This document shows, piece by piece, positions 1 through 6,412 of a stretch of 25,104 nt of DNA (the stretch's first letter is position 1; each line of letters begins with the position of its first letter). Below the pieces are notes generated by a model. It made no database searches and was not told the origin of the DNA. It saw nothing but the letters and a program-made list of their open reading frames with translations. The DNA comes from JBBARC01 sp040400005 (GTDB lineage Bacteria; Pseudomonadota; Alphaproteobacteria; Acetobacterales; Acetobacteraceae): contig JBBARC010000049.1 in NCBI GenBank assembly GCA_040400005.1, positions 1 to 25,104 on the forward strand, given 5' to 3'. Position numbers and translations under genes: made by a program.

Positions 1-115
1 ACATCCAGTTATAGACGCGCAGCATGTAGGCGCGCAGGCCCTGGTCGAGGGCTGCCGCCTGGGCAACACCGCTGATCGGGCGAGCAAAACCGGGGGACTC
101 CGGGGGGTAGGCCAT
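1..115 (-). CDS. Bax inhibitor-1/YccA family membrane protein, N-terminal part only
   Basis: Reading the minus strand from the ATG at 115-113 gives an open frame to the window edge, 38 codons. It contains GLRAYMLRVYNWM, the signature that precedes the first membrane helix in alphaproteobacterial Bax inhibitor-1 (UPF0005/YccA) proteins. An AAGGA ribosome site lies at 130-126, about ten bases before the start. The family consists of inner-membrane proteins with about seven helices, proposed to act in membrane protein quality control or ion leak; the exact role here is unknown. The rest of the gene lies outside the window. It is divergent from thpR, with 229 bases between the two starts. Confidence 0.8.
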   Translation of the reverse strand, partial: MAYPPESPGFARPISGVAQAAALDQGLRAYMLRVYNWM

Positions 116-158
116 GGCGCAAAAATCCTTGGTTGATGGTCGTGGTCGGATTACCGGC

Positions 159-299
159 AAAGACTAGGCCATGAAAGACTAGGCCTTAGCCGCTCACTTG
201 GGAATATAGCGCAACGGGCGCGGTTTGGGGGCTTCCGGCGCGCACCCGACCGCGATTTAATGACCCGGCAAGGCGCCGGGCCGGTCCCCGGCCTAGTCT
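159..299. repeat. Short decamer repeated twice directly and once inverted
   Basis: AGACTAGGCC occurs at 161-170 and 176-185 (within AAAGACTAGGCC at 159-170 and 174-185), and its reverse complement occurs at 290-299. All three lie in the divergent intergenic region between the Bax inhibitor gene and thpR. A GC hairpin (GCCGGG/CCCGGC) sits at 275-292. A regulatory role is possible but nothing proves it. Confidence 0.35.
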
Positions 300-344
300 G
301 GCACCGCGCCGTGAGCTTGGCGGGCCAACACTAAGGAGGCAGCA

Positions 345-878
345 ATGCGGTTATTCGTGGCGCTTGACCTTCCCTATGAGCTAATCGAACAAATTAACAC
401 GCTCACCGGCGGGCTGGCCGGGGTGCGTTGGGTGACCGAAGAAAATTACCATCTGACCCTGCGTTTCATCGGCGAAGTGCCGTCGCACACCGCCGAAGAA
501 ATCGATCTGGCGTTGACCGGCCTGCGCGGCAAGCGCCTGGCACTGGGCTTGGCGGGCGTCGGTTGCCACGAAAAAGCCGGCCGGGTGACCGCCCTTTGGG
601 TAGGCGTTGCCCGCAATCCGGCGCTTGAACATCTGCAAACCAAGATCGAAACAGCGCTGCATAGGGTGGGCTTACCGCCCGATCGGCGGCGGTTTTTACC
701 GCATATAACGCTGGCCCGGCTGGATAACACGCCGCCATCCAAATTGGCCGCCTGGGTGCAGGCGCATAATTTGTTTCGTGCCGGCGCGGTGGAGATCAGC
801 CAGTTTACCCTGTTCAGCTCGCGCCTGGGCAAAGAACAATCGGCCTACACGGCAGAAGCGGATTACCCGCTAGCCTGA
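345..878 (+). CDS. thpR: RNA 2',3'-cyclic phosphodiesterase (2H / LigT family)
   Basis: This 177-residue protein matches the usual length of bacterial ThpR (formerly 2'-5' RNA ligase LigT). Two HxTx catalytic motifs, the hallmark of the 2H phosphoesterase fold, are visible: HLTL at H36/T38 and HITL at H120/T122. It begins with the typical MRLFVALDLP strand. Known members hydrolyse 2',3'-cyclic phosphate RNA ends to 2'-phosphates in the cytoplasm; a cellular role in RNA repair or turnover is inferred. The ATG at 345 follows a strong AAGGAGG at 333-339, so the start is secure. The gene appears monocistronic and is followed by a terminator-type hairpin. A 17-bp tandem duplication begins in its last codons. 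Confidence 0.93.
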   Translation: MRLFVALDLPYELIEQINTLTGGLAGVRWVTEENYHLTLRFIGEVPSHTAEEIDLALTGLRGKRLALGLAGVGCHEKAGRVTALWVGVARNPALEHLQTKIETALHRVGLPPDRRRFLPHITLARLDNTPPSKLAAWVQAHNLFRAGAVEISQFTLFSSRLGKEQSAYTAEADYPLA

Positions 879-906
879 GTAAGAACCGGGCCTGAGTAAG
901 AACCGG
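873..906. repeat. 17-bp perfect tandem duplication at the thpR stop
   Basis: GCCTGAGTAAGAACCGG occurs at 873-889 and again at 890-906, with a third partial start (GCCTGA) at 907. The first unit contains the thpR stop codon (TGA 876-878). It looks like a recent slippage duplication; the coding sequence is not affected. Confidence 0.8.
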
Positions 907-924
907 GCCTGAATGAAAATGCAT

Positions 925-966
925 AAAAAAAGGGCGCCTGAGCCGGGGGGGACCAGACGCCCTTTT
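925..966 (-). terminator. Rho-independent terminator, strongest on the minus strand
   Basis: The arms 928-936 (AAAAGGGCG) and 958-966 (CGCCCTTTT) pair perfectly. The stem extends inwards through CTG/CAG (938-940 with 954-956) past one mismatch. Read on the minus strand it ends in seven T (A-run at 925-931), the classic intrinsic terminator form. Read on the plus strand the hairpin ends in TTTT, so it may also stop thpR transcription. A seven-T tail on the minus strand implies a minus-strand transcript from the right. Confidence 0.75.
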
Positions 967-1096
967 ATGGCGGTTCGAAATCGTCGAGCTGAAATGCGGC
1001 AGCACCGCGGCCCTTACCCGGGGCGTGGCGCTCAAATGCCTTAACGGACGGTAACCATTCCGGTTCCACGCACAAGCCAATTTGCGCCGCCCTCAA
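965..1096 (-). CDS. Possible small protein of 43 residues, unknown
   Basis: An open minus-strand frame runs from a TTG at 1096-1094 to TAA at 967-965, where the intrinsic terminator begins. The peptide starts MRAAQIGLCVEPEWLPSVKA and ends AFQLDDFEPP; its composition looks protein-like and the codons resemble those of neighbouring genes. I do not recognise a family. The start is uncertain: in-frame TTG and GTG codons also occur seven and nine residues further in, and no good ribosome site is visible. The main support is that a terminator with a seven-T tail follows at once on the same strand. It could instead be the decayed 3' end of an older gene, or part of a small RNA. Confidence 0.35.
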   Translation of the reverse strand: MRAAQIGLCVEPEWLPSVKAFERHAPGKGRGAAAFQLDDFEPP

Positions 1097-1100
1097 GCAT

Positions 1101-1112
1101 TTGTGATCACAA
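1101..1112. promoter_or_regulatory. Perfect 12-bp palindrome TTGTGATCACAA, possible operator
   Basis: TTGTGATCACAA is a perfect palindrome between the small minus-strand ORF and hisF. A second inverted repeat, ACGCA-TAC-TGCGT, follows at 1122-1134. The shape suits a dimeric regulator, but no regulator can be named. The rest of the 879-1217 gap shows no other gene. Confidence 0.35.
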
Positions 1113-1217
1113 GAGCCAAAAACGCATACTGCGTGTGGCCGATAGGGTAGTGTTGCCGCCTAGCCTGGCTGGCCGTAACACGCCCAGTGTCGCTGCAACC
1201 CAAAAGGTAACTGCCCC

Positions 1218-1988
1218 GTGCTGAAACTGCGCATCATTCCGTGCCTCGACGTTAAAGACGGCCGCGTTGTCAAGGGTGTGAATTTTGTCGATCTGCGCGA
1301 TGCCGGTGACCCGGTGGAACAGGCCGCCATCTATGATGCCGCCGGCGCCGACGAACTGACCTTTTTGGATATCACCGCCAGCCACGAACAGCGCGACACT
1401 ATCCTGGATGTGGTCAGCCGCACCGCCGCCCGCATCTTTTTGCCCTTAACCGTTGGCGGCGGTATCCGCAGCACCGATGATATGCGCCGCTTGCTGCTGG
1501 CCGGCGCCGATAAATGCAGCATGAATTCGGCAGCCGTTGCCCGGCCCGAGTTGGTGCGCGAGGCGGCGCAAAAATTCGGCAGCCAATGCGTGGTGGTGGC
1601 GGTGGATGCGCGCGCGACCAGCGCCGGTAATTGGGAAGTGTTTACCCATGGCGGCCGGCACAATACTGGCGTTGATGTGGTGGCTTGGTGCCGCCGCTTA
1701 GAAGCGTTGGGGGCGGGCGAAATTTTGCTGACCAGCATGGACCGCGATGGCACCGGCCAGGGGTTTGATTTGGATTTGCTGCGTGCCGTGTGTGGCGCCA
1801 TCCGCCTGCCGGTGGTGGCATCGGGCGGGGTCGGCAGTTTGCAGCATTTTGTTGAGGGGGCGCGCACCGGGGCGACCGGGCTGCTGGCCGCCAGCGTGTT
1901 TCACTTTGGTAAATTTAGCATCAGCGATGTGAAAGCGGCGCTTGACGCAGCCGGGCTGCCAGTGCGTTTGCTACGTAACGCTGCCTGA
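1218..1988 (+). CDS. hisF: Imidazole glycerol phosphate synthase, cyclase subunit HisF
   Basis: The 256-residue (beta/alpha)8 barrel has the usual HisF length. It opens with LRIIPCLDVKDGRVVKGVNF, placing the catalytic Asp at D11, and the second catalytic Asp is D130 (VVVAVDAR). The phosphate-binding glycine motifs TVGGGIRS and VVASGGVGS are present. HisF, with HisH glutaminase (not in this window), uses ammonia to convert PRFAR to imidazole glycerol phosphate and AICAR, in the histidine pathway. The start is a GTG; a weak AAAAGG lies at 1202-1207. hisA and hisH, usually just upstream in alphaproteobacteria, are absent here, so hisF and hisE form a detached piece of the his cluster. Confidence 0.97.
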   Translation: MLKLRIIPCLDVKDGRVVKGVNFVDLRDAGDPVEQAAIYDAAGADELTFLDITASHEQRDTILDVVSRTAARIFLPLTVGGGIRSTDDMRRLLLAGADKCSMNSAAVARPELVREAAQKFGSQCVVVAVDARATSAGNWEVFTHGGRHNTGVDVVAWCRRLEALGAGEILLTSMDRDGTGQGFDLDLLRAVCGAIRLPVVASGGVGSLQHFVEGARTGATGLLAASVFHFGKFSISDVKAALDAAGLPVRLLRNAA

Positions 1989-2018
1989 GCGCGGCCGGAT
2001 TTTAGGGATAAACGCGCG

Positions 2019-2507
2019 TTGGCTAAGAAGATCGTTAAACAACCTGCGAAAACTGCCGTCAAAGCCAAACCGAAAGCCAAACCCAAAGCGGGCCGGGTGA
2101 AAGCGGTTGGGGCAAAAGCAGCCCAGGTGAAGTTGATCGGGGTCACAGCTGGCGCGTCGCCCAAGGTGCTGGATCGGTTGTGGAAAGTGGTGATGGACCG
2201 GCGCACCGCCGACCCTGCGTTAAGCCATTCGGCGCGGCTGCTATCGCGCGGGATGCCCAAAGTTGCGCAAAAATTCGGCGAGGAAGCGGTTGAATGCGTA
2301 ATCGAGGCGGTGTCCGGCAACGCCCATAACCTGGTCGCCGAAAGTGCCGATGTGCTGTATCATTTGCTGGTGGTGTGGGTCAGCGCCGGGGTGCACCCAA
2401 GCCAGGTGTGGGCCGAGCTTGAACGGCGCGAAGGGGTGTCGGGGCTTGCCGAAAAAGCCTCGCGCCGCAAACTGGTGAGTGCCGCGGCCACCAAAAAAAT
2501 CCCCTGA
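2019..2507 (+). CDS. hisE: Phosphoribosyl-ATP diphosphatase HisE with a basic N-terminal tail
   Basis: Residues about 50-155 are a typical HisE (PRA-PH, MazG-like all-alpha fold): VLDRLWKVVMDRR, then KFGEEAVECVIEA with the metal-binding glutamates, and ADVLYHLLVVW. It hydrolyses phosphoribosyl-ATP to phosphoribosyl-AMP and pyrophosphate, the second step of histidine synthesis. Family members are usually about 105-110 residues. This one is 162 because of a leading tail rich in Lys, Ala and Pro (AKPKAKPKAGRVK), like histone H1 tails. The tail depends on the TTG start at 2019, which has AGGGAT nine bases upstream. In-frame GTG codons within the tail could give a shorter protein. It lies 30 bases after hisF, probably in the same transcript. 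Confidence 0.93.
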   Translation: MAKKIVKQPAKTAVKAKPKAKPKAGRVKAVGAKAAQVKLIGVTAGASPKVLDRLWKVVMDRRTADPALSHSARLLSRGMPKVAQKFGEEAVECVIEAVSGNAHNLVAESADVLYHLLVVWVSAGVHPSQVWAELERREGVSGLAEKASRRKLVSAAATKKIP

Positions 2508-2523
2508 TCTCAACCCTCTGACC

Positions 2524-2680
2524 CAGGGCAATCGGGTGAAAGTAAGACTCTTCTTTTGACTTCCGAAAAATAAGCAAAAAGACTTTTGAAACTGGGGGCT
2601 GGGGCTTTTGGCTGCACCTTATCCAGAACCAAACGTCAAAAAAGTCTTTTTTACTTTTTGGCATCCACCCGATTGTCCTG
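2524..2680 (-). repeat. Long palindromic intergenic repeat, copy A
   Basis: The ends are inverted copies: CAGGGCAATCGGGTG at 2524-2538 against CACCCGATTGTCCTG at 2666-2680 (14 of 15 pair). Inside, an AAAAAGACTTTTGA block pairs with TCAAAAAAGTCTTTTTT around 2630-2652. Its reverse complement aligns with copies B (17165-17352) and C (24326-24655), including the stretches AAAAAAGACTTTTTTGACG and TGCAGCC. It fills the gap between hisE and the HIT gene and could act as a terminator. Confidence 0.8.
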
Positions 2681-2708
2681 CACCCTGACCACTGAAGGCT
2701 TGCTGACC

Positions 2709-3089
2709 ATGCCGGTACCTGGACTAGGCCTTTATGATGACACCAATATTTTTGCCCGTATTTTGCGTGGCGAAATTCCGTGCACGCGGGTCTATGAAGA
2801 CGAATTTGCCCTGGCGTTTAACGATATCAACCCGCAGGCCCCGGTGCATGTGCTGGTGATCCCGAAAGGGCACTACGTGTCGATCGCCGATTTTTCGCGC
2901 GATGCGCCAGACCCGGACATTGTCGGGTTTTGGCGGGCGGCGGCCGCCGTTGCGCAGCTTTTGGGGTTAGATGCCCCGGGCTACCGGGTGTTGGCCAATA
3001 TGGGCGAAGATGCGCACCAGGAAGTGCCGCATTTTCACGTGCATATCTTTGGCGGCCGCAAGCTGGGCCCTATGCTGCTAACCCGCTAA
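2709..3089 (+). CDS. HIT (histidine triad) family protein, HinT-like
   Basis: The 126-residue protein carries the histidine triad HFHVHIFGG near the C-terminus and the N-terminal NIFARILRGEIPC and DINPQAPVHVLVIPKGH motifs typical of the HinT branch. Such proteins are small cytoplasmic nucleotide hydrolases acting on purine phosphoramidates and aminoacyl-adenylates; the physiological substrate is unknown. The ATG at 2709 was chosen because a longer frame to 2586 would read through the palindromic repeat, giving sequence unlike the family. A modest AAGG lies about eleven bases before it. hisE followed by a HIT gene is a common alphaproteobacterial order, although here a repeat separates them. 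Confidence 0.93.
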   Translation: MPVPGLGLYDDTNIFARILRGEIPCTRVYEDEFALAFNDINPQAPVHVLVIPKGHYVSIADFSRDAPDPDIVGFWRAAAAVAQLLGLDAPGYRVLANMGEDAHQEVPHFHVHIFGGRKLGPMLLTR

Positions 3090-3130
3090 GCGCGCGGTTG
3101 ACGCAATAACCGGCGCCCGGTGCCCGCAAG

Positions 3131-3709
3131 ATGATGCCCCCGCCGATCCGGCCGCGTGGCGCGCCGTTGATCAAGCGGCGCCACCCACGCACCATTTCCG
3201 ACCCCGATCTTGCCCTATGGGCGGCCTATGCCAGCCAGGTGCGGGCGTTGCCAGGCCGGGCTGCCCTGCCACCGGTGCCGGCCGTGCCACCAAAAACCGC
3301 AGAACCGCCAGCCCCCCCCACCCCAGCACCAGTCAGCGCGCGCCCAACCCCGCGCGGCCCGCGCGCCAACGTCGCCCTCGCCGCAGGCCAGGCGCCGGCC
3401 GGGCTAGACCGCGCCACCTGGCAGCGTTTTGCCGGCGGCAAAATGCCCACCGAACGCCGGCTCGATCTGCACGGCCGCACAGTGGAGGCCGCCTACCATG
3501 CCCTGCTGGGTTTTTTAGGCCGGGCGCGGGCGGAAGGCGTGCGCACGGTGGAAATTATCACCGGTTTGGGCAGCGGCGACCGCGGCGGGGTCATTCGCCA
3601 CGAACTGCCGCACTGGCTCAACCAGCCCAATTTACGCCCGCATATACTGGCCGCCTCGTACCCCAATGCACGCAATCATGGCGCGGTGCGGTTGTTGCTA
3701 AGGCGCTAG
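3131..3709 (+). CDS. Smr/MutS2 C-terminal domain protein
   Basis: This 192-residue protein has a basic, proline-rich disordered N-terminal half (a run of PP and PAP motifs around residues 45-75). A stand-alone Smr domain follows from about residue 105: the LDLHGRT motif at 111-117 and TGLGSGDRGGVIR at 144-156. Smr domains bind or nick branched DNA or RNA; in proteobacteria the small Smr proteins are linked to rescue of stalled ribosomes or mRNA cleavage, so the function here is inferred only at that level. A second ATG directly follows the first. It lies 41 bases after the HIT gene and ends just before a hairpin repeat. Confidence 0.9.
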   Translation: MMPPPIRPRGAPLIKRRHPRTISDPDLALWAAYASQVRALPGRAALPPVPAVPPKTAEPPAPPTPAPVSARPTPRGPRANVALAAGQAPAGLDRATWQRFAGGKMPTERRLDLHGRTVEAAYHALLGFLGRARAEGVRTVEIITGLGSGDRGGVIRHELPHWLNQPNLRPHILAASYPNARNHGAVRLLLRR

Positions 3710-3717
3710 AGAAAAAG

Positions 3718-3813
3718 AAAAGGCTGGTGGAGCGAGCCGCTCCCCCAGACCCCCTGCAATTGGTTGGCGGAGATCGTTCACACGCCGTCAACATTACGCC
3801 GGGGGTCTGGGGG
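3718..3813. repeat. Hairpin repeat R1, copy 1, with extra inverted arm
   Basis: A 41-bp block at 3718-3758 is identical to 9697-9737. It contains the hairpin CTGGTGGAGCG/CGCTCCCCCAG (loop AGC, one mismatch). In this copy CCCCCAGACCCCC (3742-3754) also pairs perfectly with GGGGGTCTGGGGG at 3801-3813, allowing a second, longer stem. It lies between the convergent Smr and cysteine-rich protein genes and probably serves as a bidirectional terminator. Confidence 0.8.
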
Positions 3814-3871
3814 GGGCGGCCCCGTGCGCAGCACGCCTTCGCGTGACGCGCCACCAGCCTTGTCTTATTCC

Positions 3872-4507
3872 TTACTTCGTTGCCGCCTTAAGGCACGCGG
3901 CAACGATCTCCCCGCCCAAGGCGCCGGTTTTGGCGCTGTGCCAGGCGACGGTGGTTTTGCAGGCGTCGGCCACGTCTTCGGGGGCGTGCACGGCCAGCGC
4001 CACGTCCACGCAGGCGCGCCATTCGGCCATGGCGGGGGTTTGCGGCAGCACCAGCGCGCAGGTTTCCACCAGGGCTCGCGCGCCTGGCGGGGTGTTGGTG
4101 GCACTCATCCGGCGCAGCGCTTTTTGGCTGGCGATTTCGGCGCGGATACAGGCGGCTTTGCTGGCGATGTGATCGGCGCAGGCGACGTTATAGGCGTCCC
4201 AGCCGATCGTGGCGTCGGCGGGGCTGAGGCCGCTGAGGGCCTGAAAAATATCCGGGTTGCGGGCGATATCGGCGGTGCAATCGGCGATGCCGCGGTTGGC
4301 GGCGTCGGTTGCCAGTTGGTCTGGGCTTTCGGTGTCCAGGCTGGGGTCGTGGGTGGTGTTGAGCTGTTCGGCGATAACGGTGCGCATGATGCTGACCGAA
4401 AACGCAGGGTTTTGGCCGCATAGGGCGATGGCGGCTGGATCGGCGTGCGCTGGCGTGGTCGCCGTCAGGGCGAGCAGAAAGGGGGCGCAGATCAGCCGGG
4501 CTATCAT
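3872..4507 (-). CDS. Exported cysteine-rich protein of unknown function
   Basis: This 211-residue protein has a clear Sec signal peptide: positive start MIAR, hydrophobic core to about residue 18, and likely cleavage after AHA at 20-22. The mature part contains eight cysteines (30, 77, 110, 120, 150, 166, 183, 205), an even number suggesting four disulfides in the periplasm. The last six fall in helical pairs separated by 9, 15 and 21 residues. I do not recognise a family. No clear ribosome site precedes the ATG at 4507, but the signal peptide fixes the start. It is convergent with the Smr gene and divergent from gcvT. Confidence 0.75.
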   Translation of the reverse strand: MIARLICAPFLLALTATTPAHADPAAIALCGQNPAFSVSIMRTVIAEQLNTTHDPSLDTESPDQLATDAANRGIADCTADIARNPDIFQALSGLSPADATIGWDAYNVACADHIASKAACIRAEIASQKALRRMSATNTPPGARALVETCALVLPQTPAMAEWRACVDVALAVHAPEDVADACKTTVAWHSAKTGALGGEIVAACLKAATK

Positions 4508-4659
4508 GTTGGTGGTTATAGCAGGGCACGATGGCGCTGTGAAACCGCCGGACTTAGCTTGATATTCAGGTCGGCCAGGGGCATCAGGGTGCCCAACTGC
4601 GCTTAGCGCCGCCAGCGTTTCATGCCGCGGCCAGCGGTTTACTGCGGAGCACGCCCCTG

Positions 4660-5775
4660 ATGACCGAAACCCCAGCCGATCTATTAAAACGCACGCCGCT
4701 GGATGCGCTGCACCGGCGGTTGGGTGGCCGCATGATCGATTTTGCCGGCTGGGCCTTGCCGGTGCAATTTGCCGGCACGTTGGCTGAACACAAAGCCGCC
4801 CGCGCGGGGGCCGCGTTATTCGATGTCAGCCACATGCAGCAAATCTGGCTGCGCGGTGGCGATGCGGCGGTAGCACTGGAACGGCTGGTGCCGGGCGACA
4901 TCGTCGGCTTAAAAATCGGCCGCCAGCGCTACACCATGTTTTTGAACGAACGCGGCGGCATTATTGACGATCTGATGGTGTCGGCCTGGCCGCATGGGTT
5001 GTTTTTGGTGGTGAACGCGGCGCGTGCGGCAGTGGATATTGCGCATCTGCGGCAAAAACTGGTGGGGCCGGCGATTGAGGTGGTGCAGGATCGCGCCCTG
5101 ATTGCCCTGCAAGGCCCGGCGGCCGAGGACATATTGGCCAAGCTGGCGCCTGCAGTGGCGGGGATGGCGTTTATGGCGGTGGCCGCCGTTGATGTGCTGG
5201 GCGCCGACTGCTGGGTGAGCCGGTCTGGTTACACTGGCGAAGATGGGTTTGAAATTTCGATCCCGGCCGAAGCGGCGGAGCGCATTGCTGAGCGGTTAAT
5301 TGCTTTGGGTGCAACGCCGGCCGGGCTTGCGGCGCGCGATACGCTGCGGCTGGAAGCGGGGCTGTGCTTGTACGGCCAGGATATTGATGAAACCACCACC
5401 CCGATCGAGGCGGATTTGGCTTGGGCGATCCCCAAACGGCGGCGCGCGGCGCTGGATTTTGCCGGTGGCGCGGTGATCGGCCAGCAGATCGCCGCCGGTG
5501 CGGCCCGCCGCCGGGTGGGTATTCTGCCGCAAGGCCGCGCACCGGCGCGGGCCGGCACGCAGATTTTTGACATCGATGGTGCGTTGATTGGCAGCGTAAC
5601 CTCTGGCACGTATGGACCAACATTGGGGGCGCCGGTTGCCATGGGCTATGTTGCGTTTTCGGTTGCATCCGGTGCTGCCGGTATGACATTGCCCATAACG
5701 CTTGGCGTGCGCGGCGCCCAGCTGCCCGCAACCATCGTAGCCCTGCCGTTCGTTGCCAATCATTTCAAGCGATAA
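4660..5775 (+). CDS. gcvT: Glycine cleavage system T protein (aminomethyltransferase)
   Basis: This 371-residue protein matches GcvT: TPLDALHRRLGGRMIDFAGW at the start, FDVSHMQQ at 54-61, the conserved catalytic region GGIIDDLMV at 99-107, and SRSGYTGEDGFEI in the folate-binding core. It moves the aminomethyl group from lipoyl-GcvH to tetrahydrofolate, releasing ammonia and forming methylene-THF. The ATG at 4660 is preceded by a GCGGAG-type site. gcvH follows after ten bases, so the two are cotranscribed, but gcvP is not in the window. No glycine riboswitch is recognisable in the 152 bases upstream. Confidence 0.96.
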   Translation: MTETPADLLKRTPLDALHRRLGGRMIDFAGWALPVQFAGTLAEHKAARAGAALFDVSHMQQIWLRGGDAAVALERLVPGDIVGLKIGRQRYTMFLNERGGIIDDLMVSAWPHGLFLVVNAARAAVDIAHLRQKLVGPAIEVVQDRALIALQGPAAEDILAKLAPAVAGMAFMAVAAVDVLGADCWVSRSGYTGEDGFEISIPAEAAERIAERLIALGATPAGLAARDTLRLEAGLCLYGQDIDETTTPIEADLAWAIPKRRRAALDFAGGAVIGQQIAAGAARRRVGILPQGRAPARAGTQIFDIDGALIGSVTSGTYGPTLGAPVAMGYVAFSVASGAAGMTLPITLGVRGAQLPATIVALPFVANHFKR

Positions 5776-5785
5776 AGAGGCCAAC

Positions 5786-6163
5786 ATGACCGAGACCCGT
5801 TACACCCGCGACCACGAATGGGTGCGCCTGGAAGATGATGGCACACTGACCATTGGCATCACCGACCACGCGCAGGAAGCGCTGGGCGACATCGTGTTTG
5901 TCGAATTGCCGGCGATTGATCGTGCGGTTGTGGAAGCCGAGGCGATTGCCACGGTTGAAAGCACCAAGGCGGCCAGTGACGTGTATGCGCCCCTTTCGGG
6001 CCGCATTGCCGAGATTAACGAGGCGATTATCGAGGACCCCGGCCTGATTAATGGTGACGCCGAGGGCGAAGCCTGGTTTTGGCGCATGGAGCCGGATGAT
6101 GAGGAGGCCTTTGACGCGCTGATGGATGGCGAGGCGTACGAGGCGTTTTTAGAAACGCTGTAG
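5786..6163 (+). CDS. gcvH: Glycine cleavage system H protein
   Basis: This 125-residue lipoyl carrier has the usual length and motifs: YTRDHEWVRLEDDG at the start, GITDHAQEALGDIVFVELP, and the lipoylation site in ESTKAASDVYAP with the modified lysine at K61. It shuttles the aminomethyl intermediate between GcvP, GcvT and the L protein. The ATG at 5786 follows an AAAGAGG site overlapping the gcvT stop, so translation is probably coupled. Normally gcvP follows; here a minus-strand tRNA gene does. Confidence 0.97.
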   Translation: MTETRYTRDHEWVRLEDDGTLTIGITDHAQEALGDIVFVELPAIDRAVVEAEAIATVESTKAASDVYAPLSGRIAEINEAIIEDPGLINGDAEGEAWFWRMEPDDEEAFDALMDGEAYEAFLETL

Positions 6164-6201
6164 CGCGCAGGCATCGGGGTCACGCTTAGGGGGTAGGGGA
6201 T

Positions 6202-6277
6202 TGGTGGAGCCGAGCGGGATCGAACCGCTGACCTCCTGAATGCCATTCAGGCGCTCTCCCAACTGAGCTACGGCCCC
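6202..6277 (-). tRNA. tRNA-Ala (anticodon GGC)
   Basis: The minus strand folds as a full 76-nt cloverleaf with encoded CCA. The acceptor GGGGCCG pairs with CGGCTCC and includes the G3-U70 wobble that identifies alanine tRNAs. The D arm reads GCTC...GAGC, the anticodon stem CCTGA/TCAGG encloses loop ATGGCAT (anticodon GGC), and the T loop is TTCGATC. It decodes GCC and GCU. Confidence 0.97.
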
Positions 6278-6298
6278 ATTTCCCTGCGCGGGAGGCGT

Positions 6299-6328
6299 CC
6301 TATAGAAGCCCCAACCCCATCCGCGCAA
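6299..6328 (-). promoter_or_regulatory. Candidate promoter of tRNA-Ala
   Basis: On the minus strand TTGCGC (6328-6323) and TATAGG (6304-6299) are separated by 18 bases, each four of six to consensus. The implied start lies roughly ten to fifteen bases before the mature tRNA 5' end. This is judged by eye only. Confidence 0.35.
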
Positions 6329-6412
6329 GAGGGGAGCAAAGCCTAACCGGCCCACGCGCCAATAAATCAGCCAAGCCTTGCCCCTAAGCGCTGCAGGCGG
6401 CATGGAAGCGCT

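Noticed and set aside
1207..1217. GTAACTGCCCC before hisF resembles the MITE end
   Set aside because: Only the first ten bases match, with no partner end or target duplication nearby; probably chance.
2586..2708. 41-residue N-terminal extension of the HIT protein
   Set aside because: It would translate the palindromic repeat; HIT proteins start near the ATG at 2709.
3764..4423. Plus-strand glycine-rich frame of 219 codons
   Set aside because: Overlaps the hairpin repeat and the secreted cysteine-rich gene on the other strand; composition is that of a reversed GC-rich gene.
4508..4659. Possible glycine riboswitch before gcvT
   Set aside because: The conserved aptamer cores and tandem structure are not recognisable in these 152 bases.
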